Source: Olivibacter sitiensis DSM 17696
GTDB taxonomy: Bacteria; Bacteroidota; Bacteroidia; Sphingobacteriales; Sphingobacteriaceae
DNA: 33,914 nucleotides
Direction: 5' to 3'
NCBI RefSeq assembly: GCF_000427965.1
Contig: NZ_KE386610.1
Span: forward strand, 2,114-36,027
Shown here: positions 7,798 to 14,201 of the stretch, piece after piece
Numbering within the stretch: position 1 is the first letter of the stretch
How the letters are laid out: every line of letters starts with the position of its first letter
The notes under the pieces: generated by a model
What the model saw: the letters and a program-made list of their open reading frames with translations, nothing else
Told to the model about the DNA's origin: nothing
Databases searched by the model: none
Position numbers and translations under genes: made by a program

Positions 7798-7979
7798 CGG
7801 GAGAGCCGGGTTAATACCTCTAACCACATTAGAGTTGCATGCAATGAGTTTAGCTTCATCTGCTATCTTTATACAATGCCTCGCTAATACAATTTTGGAG
7901 TGAAATTCCAAATATTTTTCACTTACTGAGTTGTGATTTGCTTTCTTTGGGGACTACCTAATATAGGTAGTCCTTTTTT
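7798..7979 (+). ncRNA. Predicted solitary crRNA-like RNA with cas9-promoter guide
   Basis: From the promoter above, the transcript would run about 180 nt to an intrinsic terminator: GGACTACCTA-ata-TAGGTAGTCC (7951-7973) followed by six T (7974-7979). At 7930-7945 lies GTTGTGATTTGCTTTC, which pairs with the tracrRNA anti-repeat (8167-8182) over 15 Watson-Crick pairs plus one G-U. The 16-mer also matches the start of Bacteroidetes II-C CRISPR repeats as I remember them. Directly 5' of it, where a crRNA carries its spacer, 7907-7929 is an imperfect copy of the cas9 promoter region (7746-7767, minus strand): identical except for CA in place of T in the middle, with an 8-nt perfect seed next to the repeat. 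The 5' ~100 nt contain short hairpins of unknown use. This resembles tracr-L, scaRNA and the CreR-type RNAs that repress cas genes by partial matching. Alternatives are a dead array remnant or a MITE. Confidence 0.6.
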
Positions 7980-8061
7980 GATTCAGCACTTCCAAATTAT
8001 ATTTAGCCAACGCCCGCCCTACCGAGTTCGTTCCCAAATCCAACCCTAATATTGTCTTCAT
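7954..8061 (-). pseudogene. 5' remnant of a second cas9 (RuvC-I motif only)
   Basis: From the ATG at 8061 the minus strand encodes MKTILGLDLGTNSVGRALAK followed by about eight more native-looking residues. It then runs into the terminator of the small RNA and stops after 35 codons. ILGLDLGTNSVG is the RuvC-I motif at the start of Cas9 proteins, with the catalytic Asp kept. The usual aromatic residue after SVG/SIG is Arg here. It differs clearly from the intact gene's N terminus (NILGLDLGTTSIGFAHV), so it is not a simple recent duplication of it. It starts about 105 bp from the tracrRNA gene. This suggests the tracrRNA once served, or still serves, a lost Cas9 that was replaced by the current one. 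Confidence 0.75.
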
Positions 8062-8117
8062 ATCATTTAGTTACCAGTTTAAGTCCTCCTAAGATAAGGA
8101 TAAAAATTATTCAAAAC

Positions 8118-8161
8118 TACGGTTTCCCGTATTGCAAGTACCAAAACATATATTATCTTTG
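8118..8161 (+). promoter_or_regulatory. tracrRNA promoter with palindromic operator-like site
   Basis: TAtcTTTG at 8154-8161 is a good -7 element, with ATTG at 8131-8134 at a 19-nt spacing as -33. TACGG-TTTC-CCGTA at 8118-8131 abuts the -33 element. It is the reverse complement of the TACGG-GAAA-CCGTA core found upstream of three other transcription units in this window. Transcription would start at or near 8167, the first base of the anti-repeat. Confidence 0.7.
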
Positions 8162-8166
8162 CTTAT

Positions 8167-8238
8167 GAAAGCAAATCACAATAAGGATTATTCCGTTGTG
8201 AAAACATTTAGCGCCTCGACTATCTTCGGGGCTTTTTT
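8167..8238 (+). ncRNA. tracrRNA of the type II-C system
   Basis: The 5' end GAAAGCAAATCACAAT is the anti-repeat for GTTGTGATTTGCTTTC. It is followed by AAGGATTATTCC and GTTGTGAAAAC, the layout of Bacteroidetes II-C tracrRNAs. The RNA ends in an intrinsic terminator: GCCTCGA (8213-8219) pairs with TCGGGGC (8226-8232) through one G-U, then six T (8233-8238). Its role is to pair with crRNA repeats for RNase III processing and to hold the guide in Cas9. It is transcribed away from cas9. It is the only anti-repeat I found in the window. Confidence 0.85.
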
Positions 8239-8343
8239 ATGCCCAAATGTTTCGTGAACGCTAGTAGCCAATTAATACGACGTGAACAAAACATTTAAGG
8301 CGGGGCAACTCGCCCTTATTTATCTCAACCTGGAGGTTTCCCT

Positions 8344-8481
8344 TTACAGTTTGACCAGCCATGTAACTATCAAACCAATAGCCAACGCGATAGTAACCAG
8401 GTCATACCATTCCAGTGCAATCTCTATTTCGGCTTCTTCTCCCCTTACAAAGGCCTTGATAAATTCAATAAGTTTTTTCAT
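8344..8481 (-). CDS. 45-residue single-pass membrane protein
   Basis: This short gene begins at the ATG complement of 8479-8481. A strong Shine-Dalgarno (AGGAGGG) directly upstream on the minus strand is unusual for this phylum and supports real translation. The product starts MKKLIEFIKAFVRGEEAEIE and continues with EWYDLVTIALAIGLIVTWLVKL, a charged amphipathic N-terminal part followed by one hydrophobic helix reaching the C terminus. Function is unknown; tail-anchored micro-proteins of this kind can be toxins or membrane regulators. It lies between the tracrRNA gene and two small secreted-protein genes. Confidence 0.6.
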   Translation of the reverse strand: MKKLIEFIKAFVRGEEAEIEIALEWYDLVTIALAIGLIVTWLVKL

Positions 8482-8502
8482 ACCCTCCTGTCATCGGCCA
8501 AT

Positions 8503-8748
8503 TTAAGGCCTGCATACCTTACACGCTTCATAGCCATTCTTGACGGCTTCCTTTTTGATCGTCTTAATCTTGCTCTTAGATAGGTAGCGGCAACCGTCAC
8601 GGTGGTATTTTGCTCCAGTGCGGGTGATGTATACGGTGGCTTCCTTCTGAAAGATAACCGATTCTTCATAAGGAAGTACGCGGGTTTCCGATGACAGCGG
8701 GTACAGCAGCCCCAAAAGCAGGGACAAATAGAGTAAGGTTTTTCGCAT
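8503..8748 (-). CDS. Small secreted protein with a Cys/His putative metal-binding motif
   Basis: The start at 8748 (MRKTLLYLSLLLGLLYPLSS) is chosen because it gives a classic signal peptide; a longer in-frame reading from 8832 buries it. The mature part (~60 residues) contains VYITRTGAKYHRDGCRYLSKSK, then GYEACKVCRP, a YHxxxCxxL...CxxC pattern that could bind one zinc. Similar short modules occur next to or fused to thermonucleases in Bacteroidetes, and a secreted thermonuclease lies 1 kb away. The next small gene is a diverged relative. Function unknown. Confidence 0.75.
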   Translation of the reverse strand: MRKTLLYLSLLLGLLYPLSSETRVLPYEESVIFQKEATVYITRTGAKYHRDGCRYLSKSKIKTIKKEAVKNGYEACKVCRP

Positions 8749-8815
8749 TTTTTTATTTAATCTATAGGTGATTCTCAGTATAAGTACTGCCTTTCCTATC
8801 GGGATCGGCCTTCTT

Positions 8816-9046
8816 TTAATCTTCCCATCCACATAAGGTTTTCCCTTCCTTCTTTGCTTTTTTCAGGGTCGTTTTCACCGATTTGTAACTACAATTGCTC
8901 AAGCCTCGGCAGTCAGCCGTGAGATGGTATTTTTTTCCTTTGCCACTACCGCAGAGGTAAACAGTATCTGCAAATTCATTGGCCGTCTTGGTACTGGTAC
9001 AGACGGTATTGAGGAACAGAAAGAGGAGTAATATGGGCGGCTTCAT
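8816..9046 (-). CDS. Small lipoprotein-like protein related to the preceding Cys/His protein
   Basis: The 76-residue product starts MKPPILLLFLFLNTVCTS; the hydrophobic stretch ending before a cysteine suggests a lipoprotein signal. The mature part, VYLCGSGKGKKYHLTADCRGLSNC then KKAKKEGKTLCGWED, keeps the YHxxxCRxLS pattern of its neighbour but ends with only one Cys. The two look like an old tandem duplication. They are 67 bp apart and read in the same direction. Confidence 0.7.
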   Translation of the reverse strand: MKPPILLLFLFLNTVCTSTKTANEFADTVYLCGSGKGKKYHLTADCRGLSNCSYKSVKTTLKKAKKEGKTLCGWED

Positions 9047-9115
9047 CTTTTTTTCAACTAACTATTTATCAACTTGCTTATCCCTCCAAAACTACTCCAC
9101 ATAGGCGCCCATTCC

Positions 9116-9170
9116 TTACGGGAAACCGTAATAAAGGAATTGTATTTATAAGCCTGTTTACCTAACTTTG
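9116..9170 (+). promoter_or_regulatory. Promoter of the VapBC-like pair with the shared palindrome
   Basis: TTACGG-GAAA-CCGTAA (9116-9131) is a perfect 6-bp inverted repeat around GAAA. Eight bases on comes a TTG (9140-9142), then after 20 nt TAacTTTG (9163-9170). The antitoxin ATG is at 9176, five bases past the -7 element, so the mRNA should be leaderless or nearly so. Confidence 0.65.
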
Positions 9171-9175
9171 CGTTT

Positions 9176-9376
9176 ATGGGAAAGTTGACATTAAATACAA
9201 AGCTGGAGTCCTTACCTCCTGACTTGAAAAAGGAAGTGAGCGACTTTGTGGACTTCCTCCTGAGCAAAACCAAATCTACCCCCAAAAAGCCTGCTAAATT
9301 TGGAAGTGCCCAGGGTAAGATCAAAATGAGTGCTGATTTTGACGAACCTTTGGATGATTTCAAAGACTATATGTAA
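9176..9376 (+). CDS. DUF2281/VapB-like antitoxin
   Basis: The 66-residue product has the usual DUF2281 form: an N-terminal helix pair (SLPPDLKKEVSDFVDFLLSK), a basic linker (TPKKPAKFGSAQGKIKM) and an acidic tail (ADFDEPLDDFKDYM) of the type that wraps a PIN-domain toxin. Its stop overlaps the toxin start (TAATG). The antitoxin should bind and block the toxin and probably co-regulate the promoter. The ATG at 9176 is the only sensible start. Confidence 0.85.
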   Translation: MGKLTLNTKLESLPPDLKKEVSDFVDFLLSKTKSTPKKPAKFGSAQGKIKMSADFDEPLDDFKDYM

Positions 9377-9759
9377 TGTCATACCTACTGGACACACATG
9401 CTTTTCTTTGGTTTATCAATGGTGATAAGCAACTTTCAGGGAAAGCGAGAGCATTGATAGAAAATCCGATACATGACCGTTATATTAGTACGGCCACATT
9501 TTGGGAGATGGCCATAAAACTCAATCTTGGCAAGTTACAACTGGACATATCATTCCGAGAATTATATCTTGAAATAGAGAAGAACGGCTTTAACCTACTA
9601 CCGATTACCATCGCACATACGGAGAGCTTAATATCATTGGAACTTTACCACCGAGACCCATTTGACCGAATGCTGATTAGTCAAGCTATGGTGGACAAAC
9701 TAACCATTATAACTGCGGACTCCAACTTTGAAAAATATAAGGTGAAACAGATCTGGTAG
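9376..9759 (+). CDS. vapC: PIN-domain toxin, VapC-like ribonuclease
   Basis: The 127-residue protein is a single PIN domain. The first acidic residue is in YLLDTHAFLWF, the second in TFWEMAIKLNLGK, and the C-terminal pair in HRDPFDRMLISQA and IITADSNFEKY. These together form the metal site of VapC-type RNases, which usually cleave tRNA or rRNA. It overlaps the antitoxin gene by one base, so the pair is translationally coupled. The strand is opposite to the surrounding minus-strand genes. Confidence 0.9.
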   Translation: MSYLLDTHAFLWFINGDKQLSGKARALIENPIHDRYISTATFWEMAIKLNLGKLQLDISFRELYLEIEKNGFNLLPITIAHTESLISLELYHRDPFDRMLISQAMVDKLTIITADSNFEKYKVKQIW

Positions 9760-9776
9760 TATTTGCTAAGCATACC

Positions 9777-10364
9777 TTACTCCGCCCAAAGCCCCAGTTT
9801 TTCTTGCCTTGCTGCCCGCTGCAATTCCACGAACAAATCCACATATTTCACATTGGGCAGATGGGTATCGACTACAGCGTATCCCTTGGCCACCAAATCG
9901 GCATTCAGGAACGTGCCGTCTTCCAGGTAGATATAGGCCAGCAAACGTTGATAGGGGTCTATTTTCCGCACGTCCAGTTCCAGCCGAACCCATTGGTACC
10001 CGGTAAGCTTGGCCACATATTCCTTAGCCTCTGCCGCAAAATAACCCTTTTTCTTGTGGGCAGAGTTGCGTATTTCCGGCGCATCTATGCCAATGAACCT
10101 TACTTTTGTTTTCTTGACACCATCATCCACCCAAAAGGTATCGCCGTCTATCACCTTGGTGACGTAGACAAGGCCCTTTTTCCATTTTCGGCGCTTTTCG
10201 CTATCGGTCGGCTCTTGGCTTTGCTTGTCATTTACGATATTAGTTGACCGGCCAGGATATGCGTCCCTATCCAGCCGCCTGTAGCAAGCGCCATTAACCA
10301 AACAGAATAGCACTACTAAAATTCTAAATTTCCAAGTCAAACCAAAGGGTTTATTTATTGACAT
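9777..10364 (-). CDS. Secreted or lipid-anchored thermonuclease (SNase family)
   Basis: The 195-residue protein starts with a basic, hydrophobic leader ending NGAC, a possible lipobox. The SNase domain covers about 75-195: VIDGDTFWVDDG, RFIGIDAPEIRN with the catalytic Arg and Glu positions, and PYQRLLAYIYLEDG with the second active-site Arg. Such enzymes cut single- and double-stranded DNA and RNA with Ca2+. Its start overlaps the end of the upstream vWA-like lipoprotein gene by 14 nt, so it is the last member of the six-gene operon. An envelope nuclease fits a role against incoming DNA or in nucleic-acid scavenging. Confidence 0.88.
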   Translation of the reverse strand: MSINKPFGLTWKFRILVVLFCLVNGACYRRLDRDAYPGRSTNIVNDKQSQEPTDSEKRRKWKKGLVYVTKVIDGDTFWVDDGVKKTKVRFIGIDAPEIRNSAHKKKGYFAAEAKEYVAKLTGYQWVRLELDVRKIDPYQRLLAYIYLEDGTFLNADLVAKGYAVVDTHLPNVKYVDLFVELQRAARQEKLGLWAE

Positions 10365-11268
10365 ACGTTTGAATGGCGTTATCTAGGTTGGAAGGTAAGT
10401 CGGCAGGCTTTATAACATAGTTTTCTATTTTCATGTCGGCAAGCCACTTCTCCCAATATGCCTTAATGACGTCTCCTTCAAAAGGGTTGCCTTTGGCTGG
10501 ATTGACCCCAAGAACTATGACTTCCAAATCGTCAAGATTGTCATTAGCCTTCACAAAACCATATCCTTTTTCATTGATCAAGTCATTGTATTTTGACGTA
10601 TTCAGCTTTAAGGCTCTAACGAGCTCGGGAGTAAGATAAGAGCTCTTATTTTCATCCATGAACTTGGAGTCTTGATGAAACATATATCCATCTGTGAGAA
10701 TAAAAAGAATATTCCTATGATCGGGCTTAATACAGTAATCATTGACTTTATTTTTGAAAAACCCCCAAATATCCGACCCTATATATTTCTTATCCTGAAT
10801 AGCTTGCTCGTAGATTTTTGTAGCAACGGAAGTGAATTGAGGCGACACCTTTTCAATTCCTGCTTTGGTAGCGTTGGCTTTAGTAAAAGACAATTTTAGC
10901 TCTTTTGCCAGGTTATCGATTTCCGCATCGAGCGGTTCCGGCTCGAAATATACCTGAATCTGGTCATTGATCTTGATGACTTGTTTAGATCTCAAATGCG
11001 CTTCAAATGCCTTGCCAATAGCTTCTATATAGCCTAGATCTCTTTTGTAGAACTCCATCGAGGGGCTGGGATATTTTATGGGATCTATCCTATCCGAAAG
11101 ATCCAGCAGGATACTGACATTTAGGTCTTCTTTTGATTTTGGTGTTGGTCCAGGTGACACACTCATGGGGCTGTTCCCATTCGTTCCTGTACCACACCCC
11201 TTAAGGCATAAACCAATCGCTAAACATAATAAGCCTAAACCAATTGCAAAAACAATTTTATTTCCCAT
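10351..11268 (-). CDS. vWA-like lipoprotein
   Basis: The 305-residue protein begins with a hydrophobic helix and LCLKGCGTGTNG, giving a lipobox-type cysteine near residue 25 and a low-complexity linker. From about residue 48 it resembles a von Willebrand A domain: NVSILLDLSDRI is in the first MIDAS position (DxSxR instead of the canonical DxSxS) and ILFILTDGYMF supplies the later TDG. The altered MIDAS means metal binding is uncertain. It starts 2 bp after the upstream gene ends and overlaps the thermonuclease gene. vWA proteins beside TerB-like proteins recur in Ter-type stress and defence neighbourhoods. Confidence 0.7.
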   Translation of the reverse strand: MGNKIVFAIGLGLLCLAIGLCLKGCGTGTNGNSPMSVSPGPTPKSKEDLNVSILLDLSDRIDPIKYPSPSMEFYKRDLGYIEAIGKAFEAHLRSKQVIKINDQIQVYFEPEPLDAEIDNLAKELKLSFTKANATKAGIEKVSPQFTSVATKIYEQAIQDKKYIGSDIWGFFKNKVNDYCIKPDHRNILFILTDGYMFHQDSKFMDENKSSYLTPELVRALKLNTSKYNDLINEKGYGFVKANDNLDDLEVIVLGVNPAKGNPFEGDVIKAYWEKWLADMKIENYVIKPADLPSNLDNAIQTYVNK

Positions 11269-11270
11269 GG

Positions 11271-12539
11271 CTAAGAGATTTTAGAGTAAACAACGTTTTG
11301 AAAGCTGGAATCTAATAGATTGAGTTTTTGTAAATGCTCGTTGGCGATCGATTCGCACTCCTCCAGCATTTTTTGCTGCGCCGATTGCGCTAACGCTATC
11401 TCGGAAGTTACGGCCTGAAACCAACCTTCCTTATATTGATTATGGTAGAGTAGATATTGCTTTAGGTTCATGATAAAGCCATCTATCACAGCCTGCAGCT
11501 CGGTGATTTTTCCCGTAATCTCTACGACCTTCTTCCTCAAGCTATTAATTTCATCCGTTATCTCATTCTTGCTCGTTTCGAGCCGTATCAGTTCCTCCAG
11601 TTTCGTTTTGATAAAACCCTTAATCTTATCTAAATTCTCATGTTCCTTCATGGTAATATCGAAAACTAATCCCCAAATAAGGTAAACTACAAAACCTGCG
11701 AAGATAATCATCCAAAATTCCGCTTCTCCCAAGGCTACTTTGAGATTGTAAGGAGCCGAATCCAGCGTCTTGTTGAACTCATAGATCTTTTTCTCTATTT
11801 GATAGGCCAACAGTGCATCAAACAGAAATGTAATGATGTATAGAGCCACCATCCTGAACGTGTTTTTTTTGCCTTTTTCTTTTTGCACCATGTGGATAAC
11901 GTAACCTAATCCCAAAAAGACCGATGGTATGGTTACCACCAAAACTCCTTCTAACCAACCGTCTTGCAATGCCTTGTTGAAAGCCTGCGCATCAAATATG
12001 GCGGCAGTAAGGCTATCATTTGAAAAATCCTTAAAAAAAGCTGAATAAGACGCCGAAATATAAAAGACAAATAAGTATACAGAAATAGGGAGCAGCAATA
12101 TAAGTCCGATGTAAAACTGGGCCTGGGGCTTCTTAGTAGAGTCCAATCCATATTTTGCCGGATGGTGTTTCACATCTTCAATTTCATGCTTAACGACATC
12201 TATTTTCTCTGAAACTTGTTGCCTCTTTTCTTCAAAAATGGCAATGGCTGCCTCCGTATTTTTCAACTCGCTTTGCTTGCGGCTTTTTTCTTCAACGTAG
12301 GGCTGCTTTAATTTGATTTGTTGGGCTTCTTGATCTCGACACTGCTGCTCAAAACTGGTATAGACGTTTTCCAGACAAGCTTTAAAATTCAAAGGACCTC
12401 CCATTGCCTTAAGTGCTGCACCATAACCGCTTTGGTAATAAGTAACCCTAACTTTCTGTTCATCTTGTTCCTCATCCACAAGAGCGGCACTTCCCCGTTC
12501 TTCCGGCTTCCTAGTGGCAAATAGTTTTTTGATTTCCAT
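11271..12539 (-). CDS. Four-TM membrane protein with two coiled coils, unknown function
   Basis: The 422-residue protein has a soluble N-terminal part with a long charged coiled coil (about 65-120). Four predicted membrane helices follow, centred near residues 150, 205, 235 and 280 (for example GLILLLPISVYLFVFYISAS and WMIIFAGFVVYLIWGLVF). A second coiled coil at about 300-360 contains LETSKNEITDEINSLRKKVV, followed by a helical tail. No enzymatic motif is visible. It sits 5 bp from the TerB-like gene and 2 bp from the vWA-like gene, so it probably forms the membrane anchor of a complex with them. Confidence 0.7.
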   Translation of the reverse strand: MEIKKLFATRKPEERGSAALVDEEQDEQKVRVTYYQSGYGAALKAMGGPLNFKACLENVYTSFEQQCRDQEAQQIKLKQPYVEEKSRKQSELKNTEAAIAIFEEKRQQVSEKIDVVKHEIEDVKHHPAKYGLDSTKKPQAQFYIGLILLLPISVYLFVFYISASYSAFFKDFSNDSLTAAIFDAQAFNKALQDGWLEGVLVVTIPSVFLGLGYVIHMVQKEKGKKNTFRMVALYIITFLFDALLAYQIEKKIYEFNKTLDSAPYNLKVALGEAEFWMIIFAGFVVYLIWGLVFDITMKEHENLDKIKGFIKTKLEELIRLETSKNEITDEINSLRKKVVEITGKITELQAVIDGFIMNLKQYLLYHNQYKEGWFQAVTSEIALAQSAQQKMLEECESIANEHLQKLNLLDSSFQNVVYSKIS

Positions 12540-12544
12540 GGTCT

Positions 12545-12943
12545 TTAATTTATTGAATCCAACACTTCATAAAGTTGCTTCTCTTGTTTTGCGCAGTCAA
12601 TGAGATAGTCGCATATACCTGTAATATTTTCTTCTAAAAATTCAAATGTCCGGCAATACTTTTTCAACAGGTTGTACTCGTCTTCCGTTACTTCCTTATC
12701 CACCCATATCATCACGGCTAAGTCATACAAATATTCTATCCTTTTTTCAACGGATACAGGCAGCTCCATACGCTGAACTGGATTTGTCAAAATATTATTT
12801 AACCGTTCTATACTGACACCTCTTTCTTTTGCAAAGAGATAGAGCAGTTTCATTTCCAACACATCGAAGTTTTCATCTGAACAGGCCATTTGATAGAGTC
12901 GCAAAAAGTGGCTTTGTAGTTCTAAACTAATTGTGGTATCCAT
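12545..12943 (-). CDS. TerB-like (tellurite-resistance fold) protein
   Basis: The 132-residue all-helical protein shows the two-fold TerB pattern: an acidic segment followed by a Glu-containing helix occurs twice, as CSDENFDVLEMKLLYLFAKERG and as VMIWVDKEVTEDEYNLLKKYC. TerB domains bind metal and occur in membrane-linked stress systems. It lies third in the operon, 5 bp before the coiled-coil membrane protein and 89 bp after the DUF4236 gene. Assignment rests on pattern, not on a search. Confidence 0.65.
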   Translation of the reverse strand: MDTTISLELQSHFLRLYQMACSDENFDVLEMKLLYLFAKERGVSIERLNNILTNPVQRMELPVSVEKRIEYLYDLAVMIWVDKEVTEDEYNLLKKYCRTFEFLEENITGICDYLIDCAKQEKQLYEVLDSIN

Positions 12944-13032
12944 ATGAGTATGTGTTTTATTTAATTTGGGTGATGCTTATATGCTCTTTTTTTGAATTCG
13001 GCCCTCGGAATTCTGTGTTCAAAAGGTAGGTT

Positions 13033-14160
13033 TTAAACTCCATTAAAGGGCTGTGCTCGTTTTATCATTGCTTGATAGTCTTTAAATACCTTACCAAACT
13101 CCTCGGCAAATTCGCAATTGCTGAATTCATACTCTTCATTCAATCCGGTATTGGTGCGCAAACGTATCTCGCCATAACGCACTACCGGAATTTGATAGTT
13201 GCCCTTAAACCGTCTATCGGGAGTGCCATTCTTATTGACCTTGACCCAAGTTTTGTCGATCACTTTCGAATCTTGTGGGACACTTTCCGTTTCCGTAAAC
13301 CGCACATAACTGTGCTGTAAATCAATTTCATCAAATCCAATGATGGCAAACTCAGATTTACTAGAATGCATGACGATAAAACTCGGATAGAAATAAAGAT
13401 CAGCTCCGTTCGCATTTTGAAAGTAAAGTGCTTCGAAAGATGATTTAATATCGGGAAGAGACTGTATTGCGAAACTCACCCTTCGCCTATTAACCACCGT
13501 ACTTGCCGACGAACGCGCAACAATCCTGTCTTGAAAATGGGCACTTGTTACGTCCCAAATCTTATGGCAGGTAGTCAACTTTTGAAATGCGTCTACCAAT
13601 ACATCGTATTTTTTCCGAAAACCCGAATCAAGTTCAACGTCCAGCTGTATATAGCATTTGTCAATTTGTTCTTGTGTCTGCTCAATAGCTTCTTTCTGGG
13701 CTTCTATATCGACTTTCAGATTTGCAGGAATAGTCTTTTTTATGAAACCATAAAGCAGTATATAACTCAACGTCAGTTTCATTTTTGACTTAGCAAGCAC
13801 CGATTGTATTTGCACCAAATCATGCTTTAACTCCTGGCGTTGTTGACGAGCCAATATTATTGCTTCTTTCATCCCTTGCATGTTCTGACTGGTTATTCCA
13901 TGAACATCCGCACTAAATATATTATCCAAGCGCTCTGCCTGCCAAACAGGATAATCTGGTTGCGGATTTGAATTGCCTGTCGGGAGTTTCTGCCTATTGT
14001 AAACACCCAACAAAGGCACACTGGTGTTCAAGTATGTTCCATTCCTACCAAAGGTCATGCTCGCCCCCTTGACCCCAATAGAAGTCGATATACCACTTCT
14101 GCTTAAGTTCAAATGAACACCCAGCATTATTTTTATTCGTCTACGGAAGCTCCAAGCCAT
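13033..14160 (-). CDS. DUF4236-domain protein
   Basis: The 375-residue product opens with the DUF4236 signature: MAWSFRRRIKIMLGVHLNLS, then RSGISTSIGVKGASMTFGRNGTYLNTSVP, a short all-beta Gly-rich domain. The middle (about 100-200) is helical and charged. The C-terminal part (about 225-375) is beta-rich with LYFYPSFIVMHSSKSEFAIIGF. The DUF4236 function is not established. It is the second gene of the operon, 41 bp after the HsdR-N-like gene. Confidence 0.75.
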   Translation of the reverse strand: MAWSFRRRIKIMLGVHLNLSRSGISTSIGVKGASMTFGRNGTYLNTSVPLLGVYNRQKLPTGNSNPQPDYPVWQAERLDNIFSADVHGITSQNMQGMKEAIILARQQRQELKHDLVQIQSVLAKSKMKLTLSYILLYGFIKKTIPANLKVDIEAQKEAIEQTQEQIDKCYIQLDVELDSGFRKKYDVLVDAFQKLTTCHKIWDVTSAHFQDRIVARSSASTVVNRRRVSFAIQSLPDIKSSFEALYFQNANGADLYFYPSFIVMHSSKSEFAIIGFDEIDLQHSYVRFTETESVPQDSKVIDKTWVKVNKNGTPDRRFKGNYQIPVVRYGEIRLRTNTGLNEEYEFSNCEFAEEFGKVFKDYQAMIKRAQPFNGV

Positions 14161-14201
14161 ATCTTTACATTTTAAATCTCTTGATTATCTTTCACCTACA
14201 C

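Noticed and set aside
7798-7900. A second tracrRNA in the 5' part of the crRNA-like transcript
   Set aside because: No anti-repeat complementary to any repeat seen here and no tracrRNA-like tail could be found.
7746-7929. A MITE-like element with 22-23 nt terminal inverted repeats
   Set aside because: It fits the inverted repeat but shows no target duplication, does not explain why the right end stops exactly at the CRISPR-repeat segment, and leaves the second seed copy at 7717-7724 unexplained. Not fully excluded without a genome search.
8282-8506. Plus-strand reading frame of 74 codons
   Set aside because: It is antisense to the 45-residue gene that has a strong Shine-Dalgarno, and its product has no recognisable features.
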